Shown here piece after piece: positions 1 through 10,876 of a DNA stretch of 64,000 bases. The notes under the pieces were generated by a model, which saw only the letters and a program-made list of their open reading frames with translations, was not told where the DNA came from and ran no database searches. Position numbers and translations under genes: made by a program. Origin of the DNA: Phycomyces blakesleeanus NRRL 1555(-) (Eukaryota > Mucoromycota > Mucoromycetes > Mucorales > Phycomycetaceae). Position 1 is the stretch's first letter. The number at the start of each line of letters is the position of its first letter. The stretch spans positions 3,371,545 to 3,435,544 of the forward strand of contig NW_017265135.1 in NCBI RefSeq assembly GCF_001638985.1, written 5' to 3'.

Positions 1-1049
1 GTTGATTGGTACTGACTACTCTACCAAATTTTCGGCCTTTTTGGCACACGGCTGCATCTCCCCACGGCTGATTTGGCACGAAATCGACCGGTACGAGTCC
101 ATATCTAAAAAGCCAGAGTCAGAAACGACATCCAATGGAAATACGACAAATGATGACAACAGCCTGGGTACCTATTGGGTCAAGTTTGAACTACTGTGGC
201 GTGATTACTGGAGGTACTTGTCAGCCGGGTTTGGAAATCAGATCTTCTATCTACATGGGTTCCAAAGCGTGGAAAAACTAGAACTCCTTAAAAAGAGCCC
301 CAAAGAAACACCAAACCCAGCGTCAAAAAAGTACACTGGGGTCTGGCTCAAAGACAGAGAAACGTTTCAAAAGTGGTGTCAAGGTACCACGGGCGTGCCT
401 TTTATAGATGCAGTTATGCGAGAAATGAAACTCACAGGGTATGTAGGACAAAAGAAAAGAAAAATAAAAATAAAGAAAAGTTGTACTGATCTTTATTGCT
501 TTGTAGATTTGCTAGTAATCGTGGTCGACAAAATGTAGCTAGTTTTCTAGCAAGGGATCTTTATATCGACTGGAGAATGGGTGCAGAGTGGTTTGAATCT
601 TATCTCACAGATCATGATGTCTATTCAAACTATGGAAATTGGCAATACGGTAAGAGTTGTACCTCACAAAAGAAAAGAGAAATTAATTTTAATTTTTATG
701 TTTTAAACAAGTATCTGGAGTTGGGTGTGACCCGCGTGAGTCAATTAGACACTTTAATATCATCAAGCAAGCAAAAGATTATGATCCAAAAGGCAATTAT
801 GTCAAGCTTTGGTGTCCAGAACTCAAGAATGTTCCTACTCAAAAGATCCATGCGCCTTGGATTATGACCGAAGAAGAGCAAAGGAGATCTGGCTGTGTTA
901 TCGGAAAAGATTATCCAAAGCCAATAATCATTGTCGACGCATGGAAGAAACATTCTCTGGTCAAGGGTGGTTCCAAAACAAATGGCAATCCAAGTGAAAC
1001 TATTGCAGGCTTCTTTACAAATCCCAAGAGAAAGCAAAGAAGGCTCTGA
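1..1049 (+). CDS. Cryptochrome DASH / photolyase family protein, 3' part (5' end outside window)
   Basis: This is the C-terminal 305 residues of a CRY-DASH flavoprotein, which binds FAD and acts as a blue-light receptor and/or repairs pyrimidine dimers in single-stranded DNA. Three exons are read: start of window-438, 507-649 and 712-1049 (TGA). Both introns are GT-AG and restore one continuous frame. The photolyase FAD-binding region is clear: FELLWRDYWRYLS and NQIFYLHGF, typical of the DASH clade, then NRGRQNVASFLARDL, DWRMGAEWFESYLTDHDVYS, NYGNWQY, GVGCDPRE and HAPW. A short basic tail (NPKRKQRRL) ends the protein, so it lacks the long RGG-rich tail of some plant and fungal DASH proteins. 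The N-terminal antenna domain is missing only because the window starts here. The 3' flank has an A-rich AATAAAAATAAA stretch near 1119-1145 that could serve polyadenylation. The family call is firm. Whether this copy repairs DNA or signals cannot be read from this part. Confidence 0.93.
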
Positions 1050-2947
1050 ATATATTATAAACAGATTTATATAACCACACCTTACACTGTAAATTTGATA
1101 ATGAAGCTTGACATCAAATAATAAAAATAAAAATAAAAATAAAATATTGGCTTCATTGTGGCCAAACCCTCTTGCTTGTATACTGTTAATGTTATTGTTA
1201 TTTTGGCCCGAGAACAAGAAGATGGTGGCTCTAGGTTTTGGACTGAAAGAACATGGCCACGCAATAGAAAGGTATAGGGGATCATGAACCTTAAACGAAA
1301 ATACACTATAGATATCTATTTACAACGGTATCCTTTTAGAGCTGTACAACTTACTAGCCGAATCAAGGGTTAAACTTCAAATCCTTTAACCTTTTTGTTC
1401 ATATTTCCATAAAAGGGTCACCCATTACTCCATAAATTAATCGTGTTGTATATCCTCTTTATATAAACAAGTAAGCAATACTCTTTCTATCTAAAAAGAA
1501 AAGCAGTTACATTTATATATATATATGATTGGATACAATTATTTTTTATTTTCTTGACCGAAAAGTTGAGTACCCCCCCAATGGTCTCTGAATTATAATA
1601 ATACTAATAATAATAAAAAAGATTAGCCAGGTCTGCTGAAGAATAACAATTTTTTTAATTATTTGTTCCACATACAAAAAACTGATGATTCTGAAGCCAG
1701 AATTAACTTTTATAGTTTAGCCAAACCTTAAATCTATAGCTCAAACCCACTAAATTTAACCAAAAATAGGTAGAAATCTCTGCTATTCTGTTGGTGGGTT
1801 ATATATATACACATTTTAGCTACCAGCCTCATCTATATCTTGTATACTACTTTGAAATATGCCTGTCAGTTAATATACACATAATTACATACAATAGGTG
1901 GTATTGATAGTAAGAATTGAGTCAAAAGATAAATGATTATAGGTTTCACTAGATTTTTTTTTCTTAAAAAAAAAAAAAAAGAAAAGAAAACCTATTTGAG
2001 ATTTTGATCAATATTATCATTTATACAAGAATTACGGTGGCTATATCAAATTCCAGAACATTTTTTTCTCTTAATAGGACGACACATATACATGTGAGAG
2101 TATCATAATACTTGCTATATACAACGAACAATGCTGGTCCTTTATTTATGTATTTAAGGTTTCTTTAATAACGAAAATGGAATCCTTCTAGTTAGCCTGT
2201 AGACAACAAGACACAGGCTTATTGTTCTTTGGGTCCATAATAAAACAAAAAAGGTCACTGCTGCTGATTGTATAATATTCCTTTTGACTTTACAGTATCC
2301 TAATGTTACTACTATTACTTTGACACCTGTGAGTCTAAAGTGTGTGCGTGAATAAATTGACTTGGCTTGATTTGATATAATGTAGATGTAACATAATGTA
2401 ATGATGACAATTCTTTTTTTTTTAACATTATTGTTATTATATCAAAGGTATAGATTAAGGATTTCCAAGACATTATCGTCATACTATACAGATTATGCTT
2501 TTGTGACAAGCTAGAATTATAACTTGGCATTTATTAAAGAGGCTGTCTATTAATGAACTTTTGAATATATATATATATATATATCAAGTGCTGAGCTGAG
2601 TGGATTAGATATACACAGTTTGTTACAAAAGCTAAAATTGAACTGAACAAAAACGAAAATTGAACTGTACAAAAATCCAAAAAGAAAAAGAAAAAAAAAA
2701 GAAAATCAAAATTGAACTTGCGCAGATTGGTACCGGAGCCACTTGTACACTGCAAAAAAAAATAAAAAATAAAAATGGTTAGGTCCGAAAATTAAAAAAT
2801 AAATAAAAGTAATCAATACATAAATATATATATATATTGACCTTTTTATTATTTTATTTATTTTTTGTTCCTTTCTTTCTTTCATTCATTGCTTTATTTC
2901 TCACTTGCTTATTTTAATCTGTCTATCTACACTATACAATAATTATT
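1050..2947. other. Intergenic, AT-rich, no gene seen
   Basis: This 1.9 kb spacer holds the 3' flank of the CRY-DASH gene and AT-rich, stop-filled sequence. It contains a T9-C-T2-A15 tract at about 1954-1980, an (AT)n run at 2565-2584, A-rich stretches at 2690-2780 and a TATATATATA stretch at 2826-2838. The last 80 bases before 2948 are rich in CTTT/CATT, like the pyrimidine-rich leaders of other genes here. No conserved protein or RNA gene was recognised. Confidence 0.7.
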
Positions 2948-3166
2948 ATGATGATGCAACCAACTCTTCGTGACTTTATCCAACAGCTGGTCTCTGCTCT
3001 CATTCATCCCTTTGATGCCAAAAAATCATGCAGTACCCAGGCCTTGACAGAAACAGCCAATGCCGCATTGACCCAATTCGAGAAAACCTATGTGTCTTTC
3101 CCAGATTTTGTTGACCCTGCTGAAGACCAGTATCACTATACCCCACGTCCACAATGGCAATGCTAA
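2948..3166 (+). CDS. Possible small 72-residue protein, unrecognised
   Basis: This open frame starts with three ATG codons (MMMQPTLRDFIQQLVSALIH) and ends at TAA 3164-3166. It reads like a real, balanced protein rather than a microsatellite translation: an amphipathic N-terminal helix, then DAKKSCSTQALTETANAAL, then an acidic/aromatic C-terminus (FPDFVDPAEDQYHYTPRPQW). It is preceded by a TATA-like stretch at 2826-2838 and a CT-rich leader at 2865-2935. It is followed by about 680 bases without a gene, then an AATAAAAGAAA stretch near 3844 that could end a transcript. No family, signal peptide or membrane segment is evident. It could be a short protein gene, a first exon whose partner I cannot find, or an upstream ORF of a non-coding transcript. 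The composition is the only support for calling it coding. Confidence 0.45.
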   Translation: MMMQPTLRDFIQQLVSALIHPFDAKKSCSTQALTETANAALTQFEKTYVSFPDFVDPAEDQYHYTPRPQWQC

Positions 3167-3218
3167 ATATCAACCAAACCAAACCAAACCAAACCAAGCA
3201 ATATACATACAAACATCA

Positions 3219-3253
<35 letters not shown>

Positions 3254-5627
3254 CACATTCATACATACATACATTCATACATTCGTACATACATCAGCAC
3301 ACACACAGACACAGGCAGACAACAGATATACACACATAATATTCCACAATCAAATACCCCTCAGCAACAATACAGCCAGCAAAAGAAAAAAAAAAAGAAA
3401 GAAAAAGCCCCCTTTCTTTCTTTAATTTACATTTCAGTCCAACTGAATCAATTCAATTCAATTCAGTCAACCAACCAATTTTACCTATCTATCTACCGGA
3501 CCTATCTGTTAGCCGATCTACTTTGCCTTACCTTGCCTTAGCTTAGCTTAGCTTAGCTTAGCTTACCCTACCTTAACTTATCCTATCCTATCCTATCCTA
3601 CCAAACAAACAAACCAAGCCAAACCAAATCAAATAATGTGTATAGTAACCGACCTCCTTTCTTCTTTTTTTTGTTAACCAACAAAAAAAAAAGCCCCCAA
3701 AACAGCCCCCCCTCCCTCCTAAACTAATAATTATCATTTTTTCCCTTTTTATATATATATTGTATTTAAAAAAAACACACACACACACAAATGGGAGGGA
3801 GGATATTTTGTACAGTGTATTTATTCTCTTCTTATAATTTTCAAATAAAAGAAAAAAAATCTATATATTTTACATTGTCTGTCTTTTGAATTACTATTAG
3901 ATATTATCATTTAGTATTATCTACTATCACCATATGTTATAGCGCATAATAGTAATAATAATAATAATGAAAAGAAAAAATATGGCATAAGTTAAATCGA
4001 AAAAAAAAGTCCCGTTCGTTCTTACCGTCAATTGAATTATCATTATTATTATTTTGTGTATAATACAATATTCACTTATGACTCTGGTTTTATATCATAT
4101 CTATCATATCTATCATATCTATCAAATCTATCAATTTTTACATTCTCCTTTTTTCAATATTAAATCTTCCTTTCCCTTTCTCCCCCTTATCAATTAAACC
4201 TCCGAGTATATCACGTGATCTTTTGATCCACATAGATATGATATGTAGAATGTCCAAACGCCCAAATCATATTTGCAATGGCATGTAAAATAAAAATGGT
4301 TTTTATATATCTCGTTTGGCAGTGGAATTAATCTGAGTTGTAAATAGACATTCTGATCCAAATTCCTTTATTTCTTTAATCATTTGTTCTAATTACTCAC
4401 TCACAGTATATTGGTAACAAGCAGTCTGATAAAAAATATTGGCTTGTAATAATGTCTTTCTTTTTGATAGTAAGGAGGACGAAAGAAAGAAAGAAAAAAG
4501 GGGGTGGAATGACACCAGCCATGCCGTTTTCCTTGTGTGCTTGGCGTTTTTTTTTTCTTCTTCTTCTTATTTCTTTCTAATAAAGGGATCTTAATGCATC
4601 AAGACATTTGTTTTTATTTAGTCTAGTTTTTCACAGCCACAAGGATCTGTTACAATAGATAGAGCTTTACTAATTTTTATAAATAAGTATAAACCCACAT
4701 GTATCTATAACCATAAAATATAAGCTTAAGATTAAGAACAGTATCTGAGGGTCCTTGAAACAAACAAACAAAAGATATATGTATTCTCACATGCTCAGAG
4801 ACAGACGGATATATAGATAGCTTATTGATCAATTGATTGATGTAAAATGAACTAATCAATAAATAAATAAAATTATATACACCACTAGAAAACAAAGAAC
4901 ATGAGTCTCAAGTTCTACAGGCTTGGCTTGAAACCTAAAAGCATAAAAAGAAAAATGATGCCATACAAAATATACCTACTACATAAAATCCATCTTATAT
5001 ATATATATGTCTGTCTGTCTGTCCTTATTTCTTTTTTGGTGCAAACAAAATCAAGAAACATTTTATGCATTGTCGTTACCATGGTTATTGCCATTTATTA
5101 ATAATAATTATTATTATGCAATATTTTCCCAATCAAATATATATGACAATTCACTCGATTATCATGCAAAAGGTGAAAATGATGATAGGTTGGTATTTTT
5201 AAATTTATTGCACTATGATCGCATTACTCGAAACCCTTTGATTTGTAAAGCTTCTTTTAAATATATATATAGCAACAAGATCATTCTGTCACTGTGCGTG
5301 TGTTAAGTATATAAAGTGTGTAAAGTGTCTAGCTTGGATAAAAGTCATTGGGTTTAATAATTATGTCAATGTCAAAAGAAAAATTTATCGTGTGTAAAAT
5401 ATTCTTATTAATCCATTCCTATTCCCCCATCCCCCTAATATACACCTTCTTTTCATCCTTCATCATACCTACCTCCTTTTAACCTATTTAGATTTTACTT
5501 TATTTATTTATATATATATAAATAAATAAAGACAAATTGTACAAAAATTAGGCTACCATGTCTGACCACCCCCTTGGTATAAGTACTTTTTATTTCTAGT
5601 CTTTTTTTTTTATATTAGATAAAATAA

Positions 5628-5660
<33 letters not shown>

Positions 5661-5822
5661 GGAATTCTTGACTTTGAAGGCATCAATTCCGTTTATTATT
5701 ATATTATTATTTATATATATATATCTGACTGAGTGTTTATGTTTGTGTTTGTGTTTGTGTTTGTGTAAGTATGTTTGTAAGCGTATGGATATATAGATAT
5801 AGATAGATATGTATAGGTGATT
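3167..5822. other. Intergenic, pentanucleotide repeats then AT-rich spacer
   Basis: The first 450 bases are a patchwork of short repeats: (AAACC)n at 3174-3196, (CA)n and (TA)n at 3218-3254, (CATA)n to about 3300, (GCTTA)n at about 3537-3565 and (TATCC)n at about 3579-3600. These may be the 3' UTR of the small upstream frame. The remainder is stop-rich and AT-rich. It includes a CACGTG palindrome near 4211, (TCTATCATA)n-like copies at 4095-4125, and a 25-base (TA)n at 5636-5660 with (GTTTGT)n at about 5740-5765. I see no gene, and no SH3-coding exon for the neighbouring Sho1-like gene. Confidence 0.65.
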
Positions 5823-6829
5823 TTAATCTATTGAAAGGGTGTAAATATCTCGATCTAGATTGGCAGCCAGAGATGGGCTGGAGTGGGACTTGTGGACAAG
5901 CGTTGTGTCACTTTCCGGGATTCTGACCCGATTAGGCATCGAGATTCTTTTGTCTTGTACAGATGGTTCCATTTGCTTTTCTGATCTAGGCTCAAAAACA
6001 CCAGAGCCAGAGCCAGGACCAAAACCAGAACCAGAACCAGAACCAGAATCATTTGAATCAATTGAACCCAACCGACCAAGATAACTATTCGATCCACTGC
6101 CAAGTACAATCACCAGAACGTACTTTTTTTTTGTTTTGTTTTTGGTAAATAAATAAAGGTTACTTAATTTATAAAACACATACACTTCTTTTCATATTTT
6201 TTTCCCATGTAATACACGTTATCTAAATCTAAAAATCAACGCAAAATATATGTATGTACAGACACTTACTTGAGTTACAAGCAGAACTATATAACCAATA
6301 CTGTATGCACCCACAGACACATTATCAAAAGAAATATGTGCATGGAGTACAAAGTCAACCTGGATAGTCAAAAGAGGGATACTTGCAGCTAAAAATGTCA
6401 ATATCTTTTTTTTTTATTTATTTATTTTTATATATATATTTATATATCATTTAACACTTCTTTATTAACCTGTTTCAAAAGAAAGAAAGAAAGAAAGAAA
6501 TATGTACATAAATAAATAAGCAACTTACTGCTAATCGATAGACATCAATCGTATTGGACCAGAACGTCCAACTTATGGCTGCCAATATACCGAATTCATA
6601 TACAACTATCCACCAAGCCCCATTGATAACACCTAGTAAACATGCCCCACTTAATGCAGTACTCCAACCAGACTATGCGTGCGTTTGAGTTTGAGTAAGA
6701 CGTTATGAAGAAAAAAGTGTATATTTTATATTCAATGCAATTCAATTTCGTTTATTTTACCCAGCCTAATATGATTGTCGATAGTAAGAATTTGTTTCTT
6801 GCCAGTGGGTTAGTTGTTTCGTTGAACAT
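5823..6829 (-). CDS. Sho1-like four-TM osmosensor protein lacking an SH3 domain
   Basis: Four exons on the minus strand (6829-6761, 6672-6529, 6404-6270, 6122-5823) give 215 residues. All junctions are in phase 0. The protein has four closely spaced membrane segments (about residues 14-35, 41-60, 70-88, 103-123) with the Sho1 pattern: a short N-terminus with NPLARNKF, an aromatic loop INGAWWIVVYEFGILAA, WSNTIDVYRLAILTFLAAS after the second segment, and YSIGYIVLLVTQYVLVIVLG at the fourth. Sho1 is the plasma-membrane branch sensor of the HOG MAP-kinase pathway and normally carries a C-terminal SH3 domain that binds Pbs2. Here the fourth segment leads to a GSGSGSG linker and about 70 Ser-rich residues, and the frame stops with no SH3. 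Two 3' splice sites follow long A-tracts. Family membership rests on the TM pattern, so it is good but not certain. The gene is divergent from UFL1, 554 bases away. Confidence 0.72.
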
Positions 6830-6984
6830 CAGAAATGATAATAAAAATAAGGAGAAGAAGAAGAAGAAGAATGATAGTAGAAAGGCGCGTCAATCATGGT
6901 TAACAAATGCACTGATATTCTCTCTTGCTTTCTTTAATTTATTCAATAATGTATATATACATATGATTGATAAAATGACAACCG

Positions 6985-7015
<31 letters not shown>

Positions 7016-7383
7016 TAATTTACATTTACATTTAGATTGAAAATGCTATCAATCATAGTGTCGGTTTAAATAGTAAAATAGAATAAAAAAGGGGGTAAGA
7101 AACCTAAGCTGATCAATGGTCAATAATAAAGCCTAGCATTCTTGAACCATTTTCTTTGGTTTAGTATTACAAAAAGAGAAATGAACTTTAGACTTGGTAC
7201 AATTTTGCTCTCTTTCTCTCTTTAATCAAACGTCACAAACAAGAGCTTTCCTACCTTTTTATATATATATTAAAAATAAAATAAAATGGTACCTAGAAAA
7301 GATAGACAAGTTTAATATATTATATTATATTATATTATATTAGTTATTATAGGTTATTACTATCATTATTAGTATTGTTAATA
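6830..7383. promoter_or_regulatory. Divergent spacer between the Sho1-like gene and UFL1
   Basis: This 554-base gap between two start codons must hold both promoters. It contains (AGA)n at 6852-6870, (AATC)n at about 6985-7015, a TTTTTATATATATATT stretch at 7256-7271 that could be a TATA region for UFL1, and an imperfect (TATTA)n run at 7313-7343. No short 5' exon for UFL1 could be assigned, although the UFL1 family usually has about 25 more N-terminal residues. Confidence 0.5.
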
Positions 7384-10300
7384 ATGGTTAATAGTGTACT
7401 TCTTACTTCAACTCTGTTTAAAAAACTGATTGACCAAGGCATTCAACGAGGTTATCTCAATGACTTTTTACCAACCCTCGATGGCGAATCCTACCTTACC
7501 AAACAGCACATTCAACTTTCAATCCAAAACCATGTTATGAAACACGGTAGATAACTTTGAAGCTCTTTTATATACAGAATATAAGAAATTTTGTATTCTT
7601 GACATCAGTTTTTATTTTCTTGAGATTAGGAAGAGCATCTATTGCTGAATTGGCAGACTTGCTTAATCTCGAACAGAGTTGCATCATTCAAGCATTGAAT
7701 GACATTAATGAGTTTATCAAAGTAGATGATCTTGTATTTACCAGGTAAATAAAATAAGTGATTCATATATACTTATTTGATTAATTGAATTGAATTGAAT
7801 TGAATTTTAATTAATTAATTAATTAATCAATCAATTAATAAATTAATAAATACATATCTATCAATGTACATCTCTATATATTACATATTCAAGTAAATAT
7901 ATCGATGGGTTTATAAATCAAATCAAAGATCGTGTTGATCAAACTGGCTGGGTTTCTGTATTGGCCCAAGCACAATCAATTAGCCTTCCATATGCATTTC
8001 TACAGACAGTAAGTGTATTCTGATTAGTTAAACAAGACACAAAGATATAAAGAGATAAAGGAGTATGAAGGTTTAGAGATACATAACTTATCATTTTCAT
8101 TTATATATATAAAAAAGATATTGGATGAAAAACTCTTGTGTAATGAGGACTACATAAAGTATTCGACTCTTCCAGACTTGATTCTTTCAGAAGAATATTA
8201 CAACAAAAGTATAGAAACTATCAAGGGAGCATTGGAAGAGGCGTCCGAGTAAGTTTATCTTGGGAAGAATAGAATTGCACAAATACACACAAGATTAGCT
8301 TGAATTGTCTTTGGCCTTTGATCCTTGTATCGCTTGATTATTCATTGTTTTTATTTTTATTTTTATTTGGAAATTAGACCGTTATCTATGTTTAAGCTAC
8401 AAAAGAGTCTTGTTATACAAGAACCCTTATTCTATGGCAAGTTTTGCAAAAACCAAAACCAGAAAGAAGCATATGAATTCAAGCAACTTATGCACAAAGC
8501 AAACCTATCCATATAGTCATGGTAGATGGTTTGGCCAAAGAAAACGTACTCAAAGGACATTTCCGAGGAAGACGTGAAAGAGCAGTTTTTGAACCTACTG
8601 TTTATCGAGACCGTCAAGTGGAATTGATATTCTCTTTATTGGAAGCAGCTGGCTACATTGGTACGTAATTAACACATGTAAATAGCCCTTTTAACTCTTT
8701 TGGAAAACACCAAATGAATAAATAAATATTTATTTATTTATCTCTTTGTCTTTAGAATATGAAACAGTCGTACGCCATTATCCTTACATGAACCCAACAG
8801 ATCTCCTGAAAAAGAATTATCCGAATATTCTACTCCTTGATGGCTGTGCTGCCACAGAAGACCTTGTCAAGAAATTAGAAGCAAAGATCCAAGAAACCTA
8901 TGACACCAGCACTTGGCTAGATGCATCCGTAAAGTTTCTATTCTATTCCAAAAAAATTTTTATCAAGTTTCATATTTATTTTAATTTTAATTTTAATTTT
9001 AATTTTAATTTTACATTACACACACAATTTTGTTTTCTAGGCATGGGCACCATTTGTATTCACTCCTGCAGATGCCACTGGACTTCTGGAACACACAATG
9101 ACCCGACTAACTCACTTGACCTCACCTACCACTTCTCGGCGCAGTCTGGGTTCTTTGGCAGACCCTGAAAATAGATTGATAGTATTGGAATCTCGATTCG
9201 TTACCTCTACTCGTTACCTTGAAGAATTGATCAAATCTTCTACAGACTTTTTGAACAAAAGAGCTCTCTCGGAAATCCAACAGCAAAAGAAAACGCACAG
9301 TTCAAAAGGAAAAAAGCATCGTGCTGATGACAAGGGATTAGTGTTGACCGAACAAGAGGTACAACAACCACAGATACATACATATATATATATATATATA
9401 CTTACAACAAAATATAATAACAATATAATTTTAACCCCCCAAAAAAAACCAAAAAATATTAGATATGTAAATATTTGATAGAAGAGTGTGGATTGGAAAA
9501 ATCTTTTGCCAGGAGTGTATCAACAACCCTTCGCAGACCAATGACAGACGCCTTTCAACGTGCTATTCAAACAGTGTATTTGCCTAGTAGTAATAATGGC
9601 AGTGGTACTTTGCTGTCTCCAGAAAGTCAATGGATCGAGGCTTTAAAAAAACGTCAACAGACCCTATTGTCTACCCTGCACCAGACCATTGTCTATACCA
9701 CACAAGCGATCCAAATATTTAAAGGTAATAAAGGCATATACAACAACAATAACAACATGGTGTAATACAAAAAATAATAATTAACAAATCTTGTTTTTTT
9801 TTCTTGTGTATTGTTATTATTTGCTATTTTATATATGTCTATCTGTTTTTGGTAGATGAGTCAGGAAATAAAAGCCTTGAGAAATATGTTGTTCGAGTAC
9901 TATGTCTGGAATGGCTGTACAATTTTTTGGTTCTCCAAACACTCTCAGAAGCCTATGACATTGCAGGCGTTGAAGATGCTGTTGGGGTATCTGAAAAGGA
10001 TTTAGAAAATCAGAAAAAGATCAGTGAAGATCACCAGAAGATGGCCATCCAGCGCATGTTAGAGGTCCATTCATCAGATGTCCAACTAAAGGATTTGCAT
10101 CAAGCAGCACTCGCAGGCAAAGTAAGTATCAGAGACACATAGAGATATACAGCTAGAAAACATTCAATTGATCAAACTTATTCTGATAGAAACCAGATCT
10201 ATTCTTGAGCTATTTTGAAAGCAGCCCTCCCAATTTCTTCAAGCCTTTGACAGAGAATGTGAAAAAGTAAGGCTTGATAAAAAAAAGACTTTGCTTACTT

Positions 10301-10686
10301 TACTCACATACACATCAATTTATACAATATAAACTATCAGACAGGCTTGGAAAGACATGGTGAATTCTTTAGGTCGTTTATTGAACACTTGCAGCTTGAG
10401 TGAATCGACTGGTCCTTCAATCTTGCACATTACCAGCCTGATTTGTTTCGAATATATTTATCATAACACACCCTTTTCGGTGTCTGGAAAATACGTGCCG
10501 TTGATCATTAGACACTGCACACCTCAATTGGAGGCCAAAGACCAGTCAAAGGAAGCAAAGTTGTTGAACGACGCCCATGCAATGATTATGGCTCATGTCA
10601 AATCAAAGCAACCAGTTGACCTTGATCTTCTTGCCAAGGTTAAGAAACAAGGACAACAATGGGTATCAAAATTGCAAGACATTTAA
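7384..10686 (+). CDS. UFL1: UFL1, E3 UFM1-protein ligase 1
   Basis: Twelve exons encode 722 residues: 7384-7546, 7630-7744, 7894-8008, 8118-8248, 8378-8436, 8517-8660, 8756-8928, 9041-9358, 9463-9724, 9856-10121, 10190-10266 and 10341-10686. UFL1 is the scaffold E3 that, with DDRGK1, transfers UFM1 from UFC1 to ER-associated targets such as ribosomal uL24. Family landmarks: PTLDGESYLTKQHI near the start, a row of winged-helix units (ASIAELADLL, LEEASEPLSMFKLQ, GYIEYETVVRHYP), the AWAPFVFTPADATGLLEH block, a lysine-rich disordered stretch (QQKKTHSSKGKKHR) and a helical C-terminus. The length is slightly below the human protein (about 794). The first ATG lacks about 25 residues seen in animals, so a 5' exon may be missed. 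Intron 5 (8437-8516) is best read as GC-AG; without it the frame stops at 8514. The gene converges on NTE1, with 190 bases between stop codons. Confidence 0.93.
8437..8516 (+). other. GC-AG intron in UFL1
   Basis: The junction TTCTATG|GCAAGT ... CCATATAG|TCATGGTA joins EPLFY directly to VMVDGLAKENVLKG, which lines up without a gap with the family segment between the second and third winged-helix units. Reading through instead meets TAG at 8514-8516. No GT donor in this region gives a compatible phase. Confidence 0.8.
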
Positions 10687-10876
10687 AATAATCAGTGTTT
10701 AATAATGAAACTTTTTATTTTATTTTACTTTTCAAATGTTTTATTTTTCTATGAATCTTTCTCTTACTATATATATAAAAGTATATTTGAATGAGTTTCT
10801 TTTTTTAAAAAAATATATGTGTATGTGAGTGAGTGAGTGAGTGTGTGTGTGTGCATTTTGTGTGTGTGATAATATT
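10687..10876. terminator. Convergent 3' ends of UFL1 and NTE1
   Basis: Only 190 bases separate the UFL1 TAA from the NTE1 TAG. The spacer holds TTTTATTTTATTTTAC, a T7A7 tract at 10800-10813 and (GTGA)n/(GT)n at about 10820-10868. The two transcripts probably overlap in their 3' untranslated parts. Confidence 0.5.

Noticed and set aside
3090..3425. 111-codon frame of Thr/His/Ile repeats
   Set aside because: Translation of (CA)n, (TA)n and (CATA)n microsatellites.
7160..7383. A short 5' exon for UFL1
   Set aside because: Candidate ATGs at about 7181 and 7285 give no phase-compatible splice to the exon at 7384.
8325..8516. UFL1 as a pseudogene because of an in-frame TAG and frame change
   Set aside because: A GC-AG intron at 8437-8516 restores a gapless family match, and the remaining exons show no damage.
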